From Isoetes taiwanensis (taxonomy: Eukaryota; Streptophyta; Lycopodiopsida; Isoetales; Isoetaceae), in contig JAJEKV010000008.1 in assembly GCA_021234155.1 (NCBI GenBank), forward strand, positions 19,359,308-19,423,307: DNA of 64,000 nucleotides. The letters are read 5' to 3'. Below the pieces are notes generated by a model. The model saw only the letters and a program-made list of their open reading frames with translations, was not told the origin of the DNA and searched no databases. This document shows, in pieces, positions 10,651 through 22,224 of this stretch (position 1 is its first letter; the number at the start of each line of letters is the position of its first letter). The translations under genes were made by a program, and so were the position numbers.

Positions 10651-13600
10651 TTAAAACTGGGCCATTGCCTCTGAAATGGCATGAAGTGAGCCAGTAACAC
10701 ATACCACTCCACGGTTTTCATAAGTTTGTAAAACCTGGCCAGCTAATTCCAAACTGCTGTTAATCGTCTCCGAGACATGTAAGCAGATAGAATTGCTAGT
10801 TTGCTGATATTTCACCATTTCTGCAGTCTGAACATGCAGACCATGGTTGCAACATGCTCGGTGCCATCCTTCAAATAATGTGGTCTTTGGCTTTGTACGA
10901 ATGGTGCTTCCAGCCACAGAAACCTCAGTAACAATCGTCAACATTGGTTTTGCCGCTGCAATTTGTATGCATGTCAGCGGTAATGGCATATTATTGAACT
11001 ATATTGAAGTTCAAAACATATAACAAAAAAGTAATAGCGTCTACATTTATTCTGATATTATACACAAAAGTCCAACAGTACAAAATGCAAAACCTTAGGA
11101 GTAGTTTCTACTTTCATACATGACAAGATGCAAGGCCTTAATGATTATCATTCCAATATTATACTTAGAATTCCTAGGATTAGTTCCTACTTCATACATG
11201 AAAGGGATGTAAATTACATAGTAGAGAAGATGCAAAACCCTCGTGATTTTTATCTGATGCCATCGCAACTATCAGAGCCAGATGCTCATCAGGAAATAAT
11301 GACCTCAAAGTATCTGCTAAGGCTGCTGCTGATGCTTCTGTGTGTGCTGATATATCACAACATAAGGTTACGTTATATCCGTAAAAACAAATACCATATC
11401 AAACTGAAGGCATCAAATACCCCCATCAAGAATGATTGTTGCTCCTTGGAGACCCAATTTCCTAGATTGTGCAGGACTAAGTATTTGAAATCTACCAGGG
11501 ACAACAGTGTCTTCTAAACCAATTTTGATATCTTGATTTGTAATTTCCCAACCTGATAAACATAATCAGTTCATTCGTAGATCTATATAACAAGCAAAAA
11601 CTAATATAATCTATTACCTTGTGTGCGGAGACAAAGAGAACTGTATATTGCAGCCATTGCGTTTTCCAATTGGTGGACACCAAACATACGCAGCTTACAG
11701 TCTAAGATTGAAAAATCCTAGTAATCAGAAGGAGGTCCTTAAATAAGTGCCCTGATAATCCTTAATTGGATATACCGAGTTTTATGAACAAAATAGAAGC
11801 ATCTCGGCTAAAGTTTCAGCAAATACATGTCTTAAACCTTCATCAGAATGCGGTTTAATGGTAGCCAGAGTGAAAATATTGGCTATAATCTGGACCACGC
11901 AACAAACTATGATACAGAAATGATAAGATACCCTAAGCTCCTTGAAGAAAGTAAAGGGAGGTTTTACGCACATTATTCAGTGGCCCATTTGGTAACTGAA
12001 AACCCGAGTTTACCGAAAAGTTACATAAGTGAACGTAATCCTCATTTTCCTTGCGCATTTCCTTTGCAGTATAGTTCGAGTAGCCATTGGATGCTGAAAT
12101 AAGAAATGCTTTACGTAGGTGTGCAACGTCTTGTACGATACTTGCTGCTACAGGAGATGTTTGTCTGCTCAACACTACCTATGGTAAGATAGGAACATAG
12201 AATCATTAGCCAATAATTTCCTAACAAGGAAATGGATAAGGGAGAAATCTTTATGGTGCTTTTCTTTTTCTTCATAGTGGGAGTAAGTTGTGCTGTCGAC
12301 AATAAACATGACTATGATAACCCACGAGTTATAACGCATAGGCATAAGTGCCAAAAACATGATAGGGAGACAGAGCAGCCTATGTGTTGAATTTAAATGA
12401 TGTGAATGACAAGACCTGGGAGCTATTAACAATGTACTTTGGTGTGTTCTTTCCAATTCATATTTCTGATACATCTTCCTTGTAATGGAGATGCTCCTTC
12501 AGTTCGGCTTTTTGTATCCTTTGTTTTTAGCAGCCACTCTCATATCTGTTAATCGGGCTTTCAAAATGCCTGAAGATAAATCTCAAGCTCTATTATCCAT
12601 TGGATAATATTATAAGCTTGAAAACAATCCACTTTCAGTACCTCCTCCACCCCTTTCTAAAATGTATTGGTAACCTAAACGAGGTTACACTTCCCTACCC
12701 ATCCAAACCATTCTAAGATGATAAGAACATACATATAGCCACAGCAGTATTTGTACAGTCAGGAACTAAATAGCTCATGCAGTAAATGTACCGGTCTGCC
12801 ATTTTTTATAATCCCGGCCTTGGCCAGGGCTATTTGCTCCAGTGATCCTCCAAGTGCCTCCATGTGCTCCTCACCAATAGAAGTTATCACGGCACATGCA
12901 AGACCCTCTGGTGGGATGACATTTGTTGCATCACGAATGCCTCCTAAGCCTGTCTGCATCCAATAGGCATCAAGGTAGGGTCATTGACAATAGCCATAAA
13001 CCACATGATACAAGACAAACATCTAGTGTAAGAAGACAGCTTAATTGCTCTATAGAGCTGACATGTACTTGTACCTCAACAACTGCAATGTCAACCTTCT
13101 CCTGTTCAAAGTACTTGAAAGCCAGTGCAGTTAGAACCTGCAAGGTAGTCATCAGAAGCTAGAACCCATGATTAGACTATTAATTAAACATGCGCCGAAA
13201 AGAGATTTGACACAGCATCCAAACGACAAACGTTGTCTAACTTTCACCTATAAAGACCTCAAAATGAGTAAGAGATCCTGCTTCAGCCGATATTGCATCC
13301 TCTAGTATTCCCTGGACACTTGAAAATAGAGACTCAAAGGCATCTGCACTAATGCAATTCCCCATTTTCCCAGCTGTTATTCTTTCATGTAATGACCGAA
13401 TATGTGGGCTGTGCCATTGCGATAATCAGCATAAGTAGATTACACCAGTTTATAGTAAGTATGAAATTGCAAAACTTGCCTTGTATATGTCCCAACAGAG
13501 TATCCTGCTGCACGAAGGATATTGCTGAGAAACGCAACCGTCGAACCTTTGCCCTTCGTTCCGGCAACATGTACAACCTAAACAGTGAAAAGAAAACAAA

Positions 13601-13879
13601 CATTACTCAATCATAAATGTGGTGAAAAATAATTGCTGCAATTACCGGAATCGAAGACAATGGATCTCCCAGGCTTTTGACAAGGCGTGTCATCCTTTTC
13701 AAATCAAATCCGGCATTGCTATTAGTTCCTGCGCCAGCTGGAACACCCAATCTTTCATAATTCTTTAGGTTGTCTAAGAACTCAATGGCCTTATAATCTT
13801 TTGCAACTGTTTTAACGTGGATGCATTTCTTCCATCGCCATGAAGCCGGCGCTGTGCTCCTCATGGAAAAGGAGTACAT
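10651..13879 (-). CDS. Dihydrofolate synthetase (FolC-type Mur ligase), 10 exons
   Basis: The enzyme ligates glutamate to dihydropteroate using ATP to form dihydrofolate; in plants this step is mitochondrial. Exons (minus): 13879-13646, 13577-13480, 13408-13258, 13137-13075, 12953-12792, 12178-11968, 11701-11618, 11552-11421, 11346-11218, 10955-10651. They join in phase to 522 residues with no internal stop, the usual length for plant DHFS. Visible motifs in order: [15 protein letters not shown]-loop [51 protein letters not shown] with [38 protein letters not shown] and C-terminal [11 protein letters not shown]. The N-terminal GAGT and FDLKRM wording fits DHFS better than folylpolyglutamate synthase. 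The first ATG follows an in-frame stop; the Ser/Arg/Lys-rich start could be a mitochondrial presequence. Intron 2 is GC-AG, the others GT-AG. The exon 6/7 join is the least certain. Confidence 0.92.
13409..13479 (-). other. GC-AG intron in the dihydrofolate synthetase gene
   Basis: The 71-nt intron starts AAG|GCAAGT and ends CACAG. Using this donor joins TYT to SPHIRS through an AG|C serine codon and restores the conserved SPHI segment. No nearby GT donor does so. The donor is the classical strong consensus that GC introns need. Confidence 0.85.
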
Positions 13880-13958
13880 TTTTAATTAATCTAAAATTAT
13901 TTATTTAATATTTATACCTTACGAGGGGAATACACATTTGCAAACCTTACGAGGGAAA

Positions 13959-13985
13959 GCTAAAAACCTATTCTATTCTATTCTT
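13959..13985 (+). mobile_element. Minimal LINE tail insertion upstream of the folate gene
   Basis: GCTAAAAACC followed by ATTCT repeats matches only the last dozen nucleotides and the tail of the (ATTCT)n LINE (compare the copy at 21.25 kb). It lies about 80 bp upstream of the gene's start codon. Confidence 0.6.
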
Positions 13986-13989
13986 ATTT

Positions 13990-14583
13990 TTATTTCAAGA
14001 CAATGAGATTCCTAGGCTACCCATCTTAATCGTTTTTCAAGAAATTGAAAAAAAAAAACTAGCAGAATTGCAGGGTTGGGAACAAGGCTAGATAGATCGA
14101 CATGCTAAAGGACAAGTAAGGTGGAGCTATGTCTGCAATATTCAAAGAGGGAATCATCCCTGTCTATGATATATCTGATGCAATACCATAAACATGTAGT
14201 TTGATGTAGTTAGAAGAGTATCATTTTACAGTTTGTACATGATGACAGTACGACTTATGTCTTTTGACAAGACGGAGGCCTGCAATATTTTTGTTAAAAC
14301 CCGAAGGAATATAGTTTCAGAATGCTGTGGTTTCTGCTTATGTCCAGCATGACAACTCGAGCCCATGCAGCTTTATTCAGCATACTGAAAAGAGCCGATG
14401 CAGTATGAAGATACTGTTTTATGGAATTTGTGGTTGCAAGTTAGTAGATGCGGCTCACCAAGTGTTTATGACCACAGAACTACATGCTTCTTGTCATTTT
14501 CCCTGAAGCTCGTAGAGCAAATAGCCGTCACGTATATACAGTGTATCTTCTATGGTAACTATTTTGGTTATTCCCATAAGCTA
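13990..14583. other. Upstream region of the folate gene, no gene
   Basis: This should hold the promoter and 5' UTR of the folate gene. I cannot point to a convincing TATA box or other motif, and no coding region is supported. Confidence 0.4.
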
Positions 14584-14805
14584 ATAGAAAATAGAATAGA
14601 ATAGAATAGAATAGAATAGTTTTTTTAACGTCCACGGAGACCAATAGGTCATGGGACCCATACAATGGGCTAGTACAATCATTACTACTAGGATTAAAAA
14701 ACCCCTGCCTCGAAAGGTTTTCAAGGGAAAAACCTTTGCAGTAATGATGATACTAGACAAGCGGAGATAATGACTACTGAGGGCTCAGTAATTGCTGACG
14801 TTTAT
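14584..14805 (-). mobile_element. 3' fragment of the (ATTCT)n-tailed LINE
   Basis: On the minus strand the last about 190 nt of the LINE end in seven ATTCT-type units (plus-strand AATAG, 14584-14619). It is alignable by eye with the copies at 16.38 and 21.25 kb through GTCCACGGAGACCAAT, GGGACCCA, the AAAAAACCCC run and GGGAAAAACCTT. It is 5'-truncated and non-coding. Confidence 0.85.
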
Positions 14806-14814
14806 CTAGAACCT

Positions 14815-14888
14815 CAAGTATGTATAATGCCAAGTATGTATAATGTCAAGTATGTATAATGTCAAGTATGTATAATGTCAAGTATGTC
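14815..14888. repeat. 16-bp tandem repeat, about 4.6 copies
   Basis: The unit CAAGTATGTATAATGT is repeated at 14815, 14831, 14847 and 14863 with one base change in the first, then a partial unit. It lies at the edge of the preceding LINE fragment. Confidence 0.95.
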
Positions 14889-15243
14889 TTGGTTTTGATT
14901 AAAGTGGATAATCCAAATGGATAATCCAAATAACAAGAAAGAGAAGTGGCAACGATGGTCACAAGTCTCTATTAAAACTGCCTGTACAAGCACACATGCA
15001 ACAAGCTAACAGGGCAGAAATTATTGTGGAGTATCTTTACTATGTCTAATGACAAGAGAGGATTACCTATAGAACATAACAGATTGCAGTTGGTCTTGCA
15101 GAGATATGTTTGTTTTCCTACAGTTCTCCAAGTATCATTGTTTTTTACGTGTCTGTGATTTGTGTGAAATGAAAAGTAATTGTAAGTAGTCATGAACCTA
15201 ACCATTTTTAAACGTGTTATCAACTAAGTTGGCATGCACATTT
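14889..15243. other. No recognised feature
   Basis: Non-coding as far as I can see. The minus-strand open frame here (15223-14972) has no recognisable motif. Confidence 0.5.
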
Positions 15244-15372
15244 ATAGTGGTGACTTGTTTGCATATTGAAAACAGAGGCATGCAGTTTGTAGTGGACTCA
15301 CTTGCAAATTGAAAACAGATTGAAAAGTGGTGACTCGCTTGGAAATTGAAAACAGATTGAAAACAGAGATAT
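15244..15372. repeat. Imperfect tandem repeat of about 50-60 bp
   Basis: The phrases GTGGTGACT, TTGCAAATTGAAAACAG and GATTGAAAA recur three times in order with small gaps. No coding potential. Confidence 0.6.
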
Positions 15373-16026
15373 GGAAAAAAACAAGGTAAGCTTAAGTATG
15401 CAACGTCTCATTTACATTGTCGTCATATATGGAAGGGCAGTTGGAGAGGCTTTGGCCTGAAGAGGGTCAATTCAAAGTATACAATATGCTAAGTTGGACT
15501 ATATTCTCTACTCTGCTAGAGTGCCCACATTCGTGATATCCTGAGAAAATTTTCTAGCACATCCCCGCTATGTAATGAAACATAGCTGGATATTGGATTA
15601 TGATCAAGCTAGCCATAATGCCGTCTCCTAAAATAAAAATTTGTAGTCTATTCACAAAATGGATGGCAACACATAATTATGTGTAGTTGAATTGCATCGT
15701 ATGTTAATTGCGGCCTTCATCTATTGTTATGGAAGTAGATGATGGTGACAAAGGAGGTTTGCATGTTGAGAACTTTGAAAGAGTTGGTTGTTAACCTGTA
15801 GCGAAGCATTTAGATCGGCATTTCATCTAAAAGACTAGGATACAACACAAAACAAGGAAGCTTCCCAGCAGAATACCAATATGGATTATTTAATTTCTTA
15901 TTGAGTATCTTTTTCATTCCTTCATAGAAGCCAATGTATATATACAGAAATATCCAATGGCTTTGCTTCTGCTGGAATGCTTGCATATGTATCTACCATG
16001 TTGTTAGTGGTTATAGGAAAACCAAA
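15373..16026. other. No recognised feature
   Basis: I see no coding, RNA or clear repeat structure in this stretch. Confidence 0.5.
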
Positions 16027-16150
16027 TTTTGAACCATGGAGCTCTACGAGTGGCCAATTTCAAAGAACAATTGCAAAGCACCTATAATCATAACCAAACT
16101 TTGAACCATGGAGCTCTACGAGTGGCCAATTTCAAAGCCCCTATAATCAT
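16027..16150. repeat. Tandem duplication of about 65 bp
   Basis: The segment from TTGAACCATGGAGCTC through CCTATAATCAT is present twice, near 16029 and 16099. The first copy carries a 13-nt insertion. The two are otherwise almost identical. Confidence 0.9.
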
Positions 16151-16371
16151 GACAACATTGAAGAGCCGTTCTGCCATAGTGATACAATGTAATTTTGCAA
16201 GCATACAATTAACAATAGTTGATGCCCTTACACAACTTTTCCACATAGAACACAATAGCCATAACACTGTAGTTTTTACGCAAATGCACGTAGTTACCAA
16301 CCACTCAACTTACATAAACTTTTTGGTAAACTAATGGCTGCCAACTATGCCTAGAATTCATTCAAATAATA

Positions 16372-18890
16372 TAGGAATAGAATAGAATAGAATATGATTT
16401 TATCGTCCACGGAGACCAACTGGCCTATGGGACCCAAATACAAAGAGAGAGCAGCAGCGATATTACTACCGATTAAAAACCCTCACCAAGGGTTTTCGGG
16501 AAAAAACCTTAGTAGCAATAAGGATGCTTTGACATACTTGCCGATTATATACATAATCACAAGTACATCCGAGGTTAATGCCTGACAGGGGGGCATAACT
16601 GAGTCCGCGTATCCATTACCTCCCGGAGGTACGATCCCAACAAGCCTACAGAGGCCATGCTCAGTAGCTCATGCAAGGCGTGATGGGGCACAACTAACCG
16701 AGCATACCGGCCCTGATATGCTCGTGCGACACAGGCCGGAGGGCGTGACTTTCATCCTCAATGGCACCCTGCTGGCCCGGCGATCGGACAGACTGGCCCT
16801 CATGCGGCTCCCGAATCCATCTCCCCGCCTCAATGCGGAGGTGGTGTGCACTGCGGGCGAATGGAAGCAATCACCTGGCGCTTTTTCATGGGTAGATGGG
16901 TGCGCGGTGTAGTGGTGCGGGCCCCTCGTGAGCATGGGATTAACCTGATGTCGATAATTTGCCACCTTGACATGTGATGGGGCCTCGATCCCAAAGCTTG
17001 GCCATGAAGCAAGCATCCGAGCATCGCTTCAAAGGCACAGCGTTCCTTCGGCTGTATGCACCGGTCCACATCCGTGTGCCTGCACATTCCATAGCGAGAA
17101 TCACCGGGCTTGCTTGTCTTTCCGCAAAGCTTTGAGTCGCCATGCCCATCGCCACCGCCAAAGCAAGGTTGGGCAGCCGGGCTTCATCCATAGCCACCAC
17201 CTTCCGGAAGTAAATAATGTGACGTTCGGTGCAGCCCTCTGTAATGGAAGGAAGCCTCTCTGGAGCAAGATCTGATATATGGGACCGTGGATTTCACTCC
17301 CGATTCGGGCAAGAAGGCCTTACGTACTGCTCTAGATCGTTCCAAGTGGTGAGGGATATCACCGGCCCCACACTTCTGCCCCATAGAGGAGGACCGGTTC
17401 AACCAAGGCCCGAACAAGTGTGCTGGTGACCCCATGCATACTGGCTCAGCCTTGGATTTGTTGTTTTGCATTGCATCTGGGGCTTTCCAACCTGCGGGAC
17501 CCGGTAACACGATGGATGCATCCCAAAGTGTGGTAGTAGAAAACTCAATGCCCAAATACTTATAAGATCGAGCCACCTCCACTACCCTGCCCCGGTAAGT
17601 GAATGAGGGAAGGCGTGGGTGCGGGATGATGGGACCAAGGCACCCTTGTCTTGGCCAAGTTAACTCTCATGTCAGTGAATTGGCAGAAAGTGTCCAAAGC
17701 ATCCAGGTGGCGTTGCATGTCCTCTGGGGTATATGCGAGCAGGTCAACATCATCAGCATATATGAGTTGCCGGATTATGTGGTGCATCAACTGAGCCCTC
17801 CCCAGCCATTCTTCTAGCTGGTCAATGTATGCGAGCGAAGTCGGGGATAGAGGGCATACAGCGGGCAAGCACCCCAATGCTACTAACAACGGGCTCCCCC
17901 GACAGTGTGAGACGACCGGAGCAAGCCTCGTATAGTCTGTATATAGCATTCTGCAAGTCGACGGGGGTCCCCAGCTGTCTCAATCTGTCCCACAACTTAT
18001 CCCGAGGCACTGTGTCAAAAGCCTTTGCGAAATCCACAAAGCAACAGTACAGATTCTGGCGTTGATTCCGGCTATCCTCTATGAGTGTTCGCAGAGTGAA
18101 GATATGGTCAATAGTAGAATGCCGGGGGCGGAAGCCTGCCTGCGTGAGAGCCCGCACTTCTCCATCCTCTGCCCAAAGTGTCAGTCGCTGCTCAAGAATC
18201 CCGGCAAGCAACTTGGCAAAGACAGAACTGACCATAATGGTACGATAGTTGGCTGGGCTGTGGGGGTCCCCTGCTTTGTATATGGGCACAACTCTACTGG
18301 TAGTCCAGTGCGGGGGGAAGCCTTCTTGCAATGCCCTGTTGAAGAGTGCTGTGAGAACCGGCACCATTGGGGGCCCGACCCACTTGAGAAGCTCTGCCTG
18401 CATACCATCCAAATCTGTTGCCTTCCCGTTAAGCGGCGTTGCCCATTATGACATCCCCTTCGATGGCGACCCGATTACTAGGCACGTCATGGGAGGTGCT
18501 CGGGTGCCCGCTTCCATTGGGTCATACAGCTGCTGCAAGTATCTCACCCATTGTTCCGGGGTAATATTTCCTGTGGGCTGTGCAGGCTTACTCAAGACCT
18601 TTCTCCAGAAGGCCCTAGGATGGCGGTCTAGAAGACCAAACATCATTCTTTGGTGCTCATAGTTGCACGGCTTTCTTGGTCTTGAGGAAGGGCGGTATTG
18701 GCGGGCTGACTGCTTGAGGCCGAATGGTGGGGTCCAGCACTTGGCGGAGCCATCGTTTCACTCCCGCATTGGTCATCGAACCGGTGATTCTTGCGGGGAA
18801 GGTGGTTGCAGCCCACGTGGATCGTCGAGGCGGCCTCTCCCAAAAGCATCCCCCCTACCCTCGAGAGGAGTCGGTTCAAATTGGGGACAT
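16372..18890 (-). mobile_element. Non-L1 LINE with (ATTCT)n tail, 5'-truncated, degenerate ORF2
   Basis: Read on the minus strand from 18890, there is a pre-RT linker (FWRKVLSKPAQPTGNITPEQ, about 18610-18560). The RT follows: QAGFRPRHSTIDHIF, then CCFVDFAKAFDTVPRDKLW (about 18060-17990), GCPLSPT, and the catalytic LIYADDVDLLAY (about 17770-17730). VARSYKYLGIEF (about 17575) comes next, then a Cys/His-containing C-terminal region to about 16680. Several frameshifts separate these blocks. The 3' end is a roughly 300-nt UTR closed by ATTCT repeats (plus-strand AATAG at 16372-16394) rather than poly(A). RT wording and tail exclude the L1 type; an I, CR1/L2 or RTE-like clade is possible but not decided here. 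Confidence 0.85.
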
Positions 18891-19878
18891 GCTATATGCT
18901 TAACATGCATTTTTATTTCCTTCTTTCAGCTTTTTATTTATTTACATTTCTAGAGTTAACAATTTGTTCCACAAGGTAGAGTCATCCTAGCATATCCCAA
19001 AACTTGAGCACCTTTCCCCCAGTGCTAAGATTCCAATGTATGCCATGTTGAACAACATTCAAACCATTGCTAAAAAATTCAATTAAAAAAATATGAAGTG
19101 TGTCTCAATCACCTTATGTGGGAGCATTTGTTAGTATTTACAGCTCTACCAGAAGGCATGGTCTATGCCCATATTGAAAAGAATCTTATGTGGACTACGT
19201 ATAAATTGAACATAACAAGATGCATGTGGTAGCCATCAATGCTGCAGAAGTTCATATTTCGTCGTCCCTGCAATCATGTGCACATTTTTTTTACCTTGTA
19301 TATTCAATATAGTAGGAAATTTGGAAATCTGATAGCATGCACTATGAGAAATCTTAAGAATGTAGAACCTATTCTTTTTGGTCTTGTTTGATTTTGTCTT
19401 GTTTAGAGATATATTATGCTGAATCTTATTATTTCTAACACTCTCAGCCAAGCGAAACATGTTATGTTGTAGAATCCAACCTTCCAAGATATAATGTATA
19501 GTGTATTTGAGCCTGCTATAAATTCCTAGGATGATTATTCCTTTTTAAAGGACATACGAGCATTCTCTGTTTTCTAACTCGAATGTAAAAAGTGCTGATT
19601 ATCAATATGTATTTTTTTGAATCCCAAAATGGTCAGTGTACATTATATTGATAAATTTTATTTTCATTTGTGCAGGAACCAGGAGCACCTACGGTGCACC
19701 TACTGTGTATGCTTTAGAGACATGGAATTGAATGAATTTTATTGTCAGTAGACTTACATAACTATCTGCAGATGAGTCTCATATTTATGAAAAAAAAAAT
19801 AGAGTAGAAGATGAAATCATTTCTGTTGCTACCATCAGGTTTGTCCATACTCAGTTTTGTACTATTGAATTTATACTG
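18891..19878. other. No recognised feature
   Basis: AT-rich DNA between two retroelements. The open frames are short and carry no motif I recognise. Confidence 0.5.
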
Positions 19879-21655
19879 TTTTTTTTTTTTGAAGAACGTG
19901 TTACTTCATATTATACACTCAAAATATTACAAAGTACTTCCAGAAGTAAGAAATATCCCTGAAGCATCAATCACTTTTAGATGATTACTCCATATTGGAA
20001 ATTTAATACGATCAGGCCAATTGGAGATCTGAAAGCAATTATACAACTTCTTACGAATTTCTTGAAGTACCACCTGAGAAGAAATATGCTTATCATAAAA
20101 GACCTTTCTTAGCCTTAAGCTTCCATACACTCCATATTAGCCAAGACTTTGCCATGTGAAATGCAATCCTTTTAGAAGCAGATCCACCGATTTGGATAAT
20201 ACCCAAAAGAAAGTCTTGACTATCCAAAGATACTCCAAAAGAGAATGCGACCAGACCTAAGACTACTCACCTCTGCACACAAATATAAACAATGCTCCAA
20301 TGTTTCAATGCACCTCACACATTGGGCAAAGTGGGCTTACTCCCGGCTTAAAGCGATGAACCATCTCATTAACTCTCAAAGAAGCGATGAATCACCACCT
20401 TAAAGTAAAACATTTACCTTTGGAGGATTATATTTAGACCAAACAAGGTTCGGATGGATTGCCATTGAGAAGGCAAAGTCCTGTAAGTGCCATTTTCGAG
20501 AAGGTGATAAAGTACTTGAGGATGTAAGCAATCAGAGCATGAACTTACTAGCTTCTTGCCTTCTTTAATACCTTGAACAAAGTTCCGGCATCTCCGGTCA
20601 CCAACCTTCTTAATTAAAGGAAGAGCACTTGCTACATAAGCCCATATACTAATATCTTTATCCAACAACCCATATTTCTCCACGAAACCATTGCCAAGGA
20701 GCAATGTCAATACCAAAATACCACCGCTCAATAGAAATAATACACTCTCTCCTCCACCTTGCTTGGGAATGCGCGTGCATAAATTCTACAACCGGGTGGA
20801 GTTGTCCATGAGTATACAAAGGCAACCACAAAAGGGGAAGATGCCCAAGACAAGCTTCCCAATCAAATGTAATCACTGTTTGGACTACCTTCGGGCCGAA
20901 GCAAACCTTTCGATCTTGGAGGCATGTGAATAAGCTTTCAATGGATATAACAATGCCCAAGGGATCTCAATTCTCACACCTCGCTTATGAAAAACCATAC
21001 ACTTCTTCACTGATTGTTTAAGTAACTTCATACCTGGTGATGCACAATCACCTTTCAACAAACTGAACAATAGCTTAGAAGCTAAGACCTTACCCTGTAA
21101 AGAAAGATCCAACATACCAAGTCCTCCTTGTTGTTTAAACAACATACATTTCTTCCACGCCACCTTCACAGTGCCTCCTTTATCAGTACACCAGACAAAA
21201 TCTCTTACAATCTTTTTTATCTCTGCAAACTTAGAAGCTGGAGCCAATAGAATAGAATAGAATAGAATGGGTTTTTAGCGTCCACGGAGACCAATTGGCC
21301 TATGGGACCCAAACAAAAAAGAGAGAGCAGCAAGCATATTACTGACAGGATTAAAAAACCCCCGCCCCAAAGGGTTTTCGAGGGAAAAACCTTAGCAGTA
21401 ATAAGCCTGCTGGCACACTGCATAGAACCGAAACCAAATAAATATGTGTATTGTTCAATACTGACTTAGCTACCTGAATTCTACCTGCCAAGGATAACTT
21501 TGAGCCTCTCCACCAAATCAGATGCCTTTGTAAATTTAAGATAATTTCATCCCATGCTTCATTCATGTCAATATCTAGACCAAAAGGGACTCCTAGAAGC
21601 TTTGTCTTCGCAGAAGGTACAACCACCTTCCAGGCATACTCATATAAAAAATGCT
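19879..21655 (-). mobile_element. L1-type LINE 3' end, interrupted by another LINE
   Basis: On the minus strand the RT end reads KLLGVPFGLDID, WWRGSKLSLAGRIQVAKSVL and NNTHIYLVSVL (21620-21430). After the interruption (21246-21424) come KFAEIKKIVRDFVW, KVAWKKCMLFKQQGGLGM and further plant L1 blocks (zf-RVT-like region to about 20150). Near 19930-20130 a last block SQVVLQEIRKKL is seen. It terminates in A12-13 (plus-strand T run at 19880). It is 5'-truncated, with many frameshifts. Target duplications were not resolved. Confidence 0.85.
21246..21424 (-). mobile_element. (ATTCT)n-tailed LINE 3' fragment inside the L1 relic
   Basis: About 155 nt of LINE 3' end plus five AATAG units lie between the L1 blocks ending VSVL and starting PASKFAEIKK. 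The L1 reading resumes on the far side. The insertion is therefore younger than the L1 copy. Confidence 0.9.
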
Positions 21656-21849
21656 TGATATTCTATGCTTCCTTTTTTCTCAAGAATAGCAATTTTGCGA
21701 TATATTTGGCCCCGTCATATCGGATCAGATGATGGTACGCTTTCAATGATGGCTTGCAAGCACATGCACTTACAAGCAATGAAGTCTTCGAAAGGACCTA
21801 ATTCTGTACATCTGATGCTTTAAGGTAAATGACTTAGTTATTTGAATTC

Positions 21850-22224
21850 TTGACTAGTCAGCCTTGACTTGGCAGGCTTCCAAGTCCCTGCAGATTTCCT
21901 TAATTCTTCTACTTCTGCAGCATTCCCCTATATGATATAAACGTCACTGTAGATGCCTGACTGAGGCCATAAGTAGAAGAGGCTTGCAAGTTTGTTGTAT
22001 TTAGTTTTATGACATGCTCGAAACTTTTCAAAGAAAGGACATGATACACCAGCATTAATTGTTTTATTCTTACCATTCACATAGATAAATTGCAGGCAAG
22101 GCAGAAGCAAAGTTGTTAGAATTGGAGGATGCTTCAAACTCTTGACTGAGTCACCATTACCTGCACGTTGTCTTCTTGGTGAAAGACTAAAGAAGTTGCC
22201 AAGTGCATTTGCTAGCTCCACTAT
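21850..22224 (-). pseudogene. Unidentified coding-like block ending at the CACTA terminus
   Basis: From 22224 downwards one frame stays open for about 97 codons, with blocks ELANALGNFFSLSPRRQRAG, PCLQFIYVNGKNKTINAG and LASLFYLWPQSGIYSDVYII. After one TAG the same frame continues GNAAEVEELRKSAGTWKPA. Composition and length look like real protein sequence. The TAG is preceded by ATCAT, so a splice site is possible. I do not recognise the family. The upstream side is cut by the CACTA-type end at 22225, so this may be an exon or pseudo-exon that the element disrupted. Confidence 0.4.

Noticed and set aside
13392-13616. Separate genes on the plus strand opposite the folate gene
   Set aside because: These open frames are shadows of exons and introns of the minus-strand gene and show no motifs.
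10651-13879. Folylpolyglutamate synthase for the FolC-type gene
   Set aside because: The N-terminal [14 protein letters not shown] region and total length fit plant dihydrofolate synthetase better; the two are close relatives, so this is a preference, not proof.
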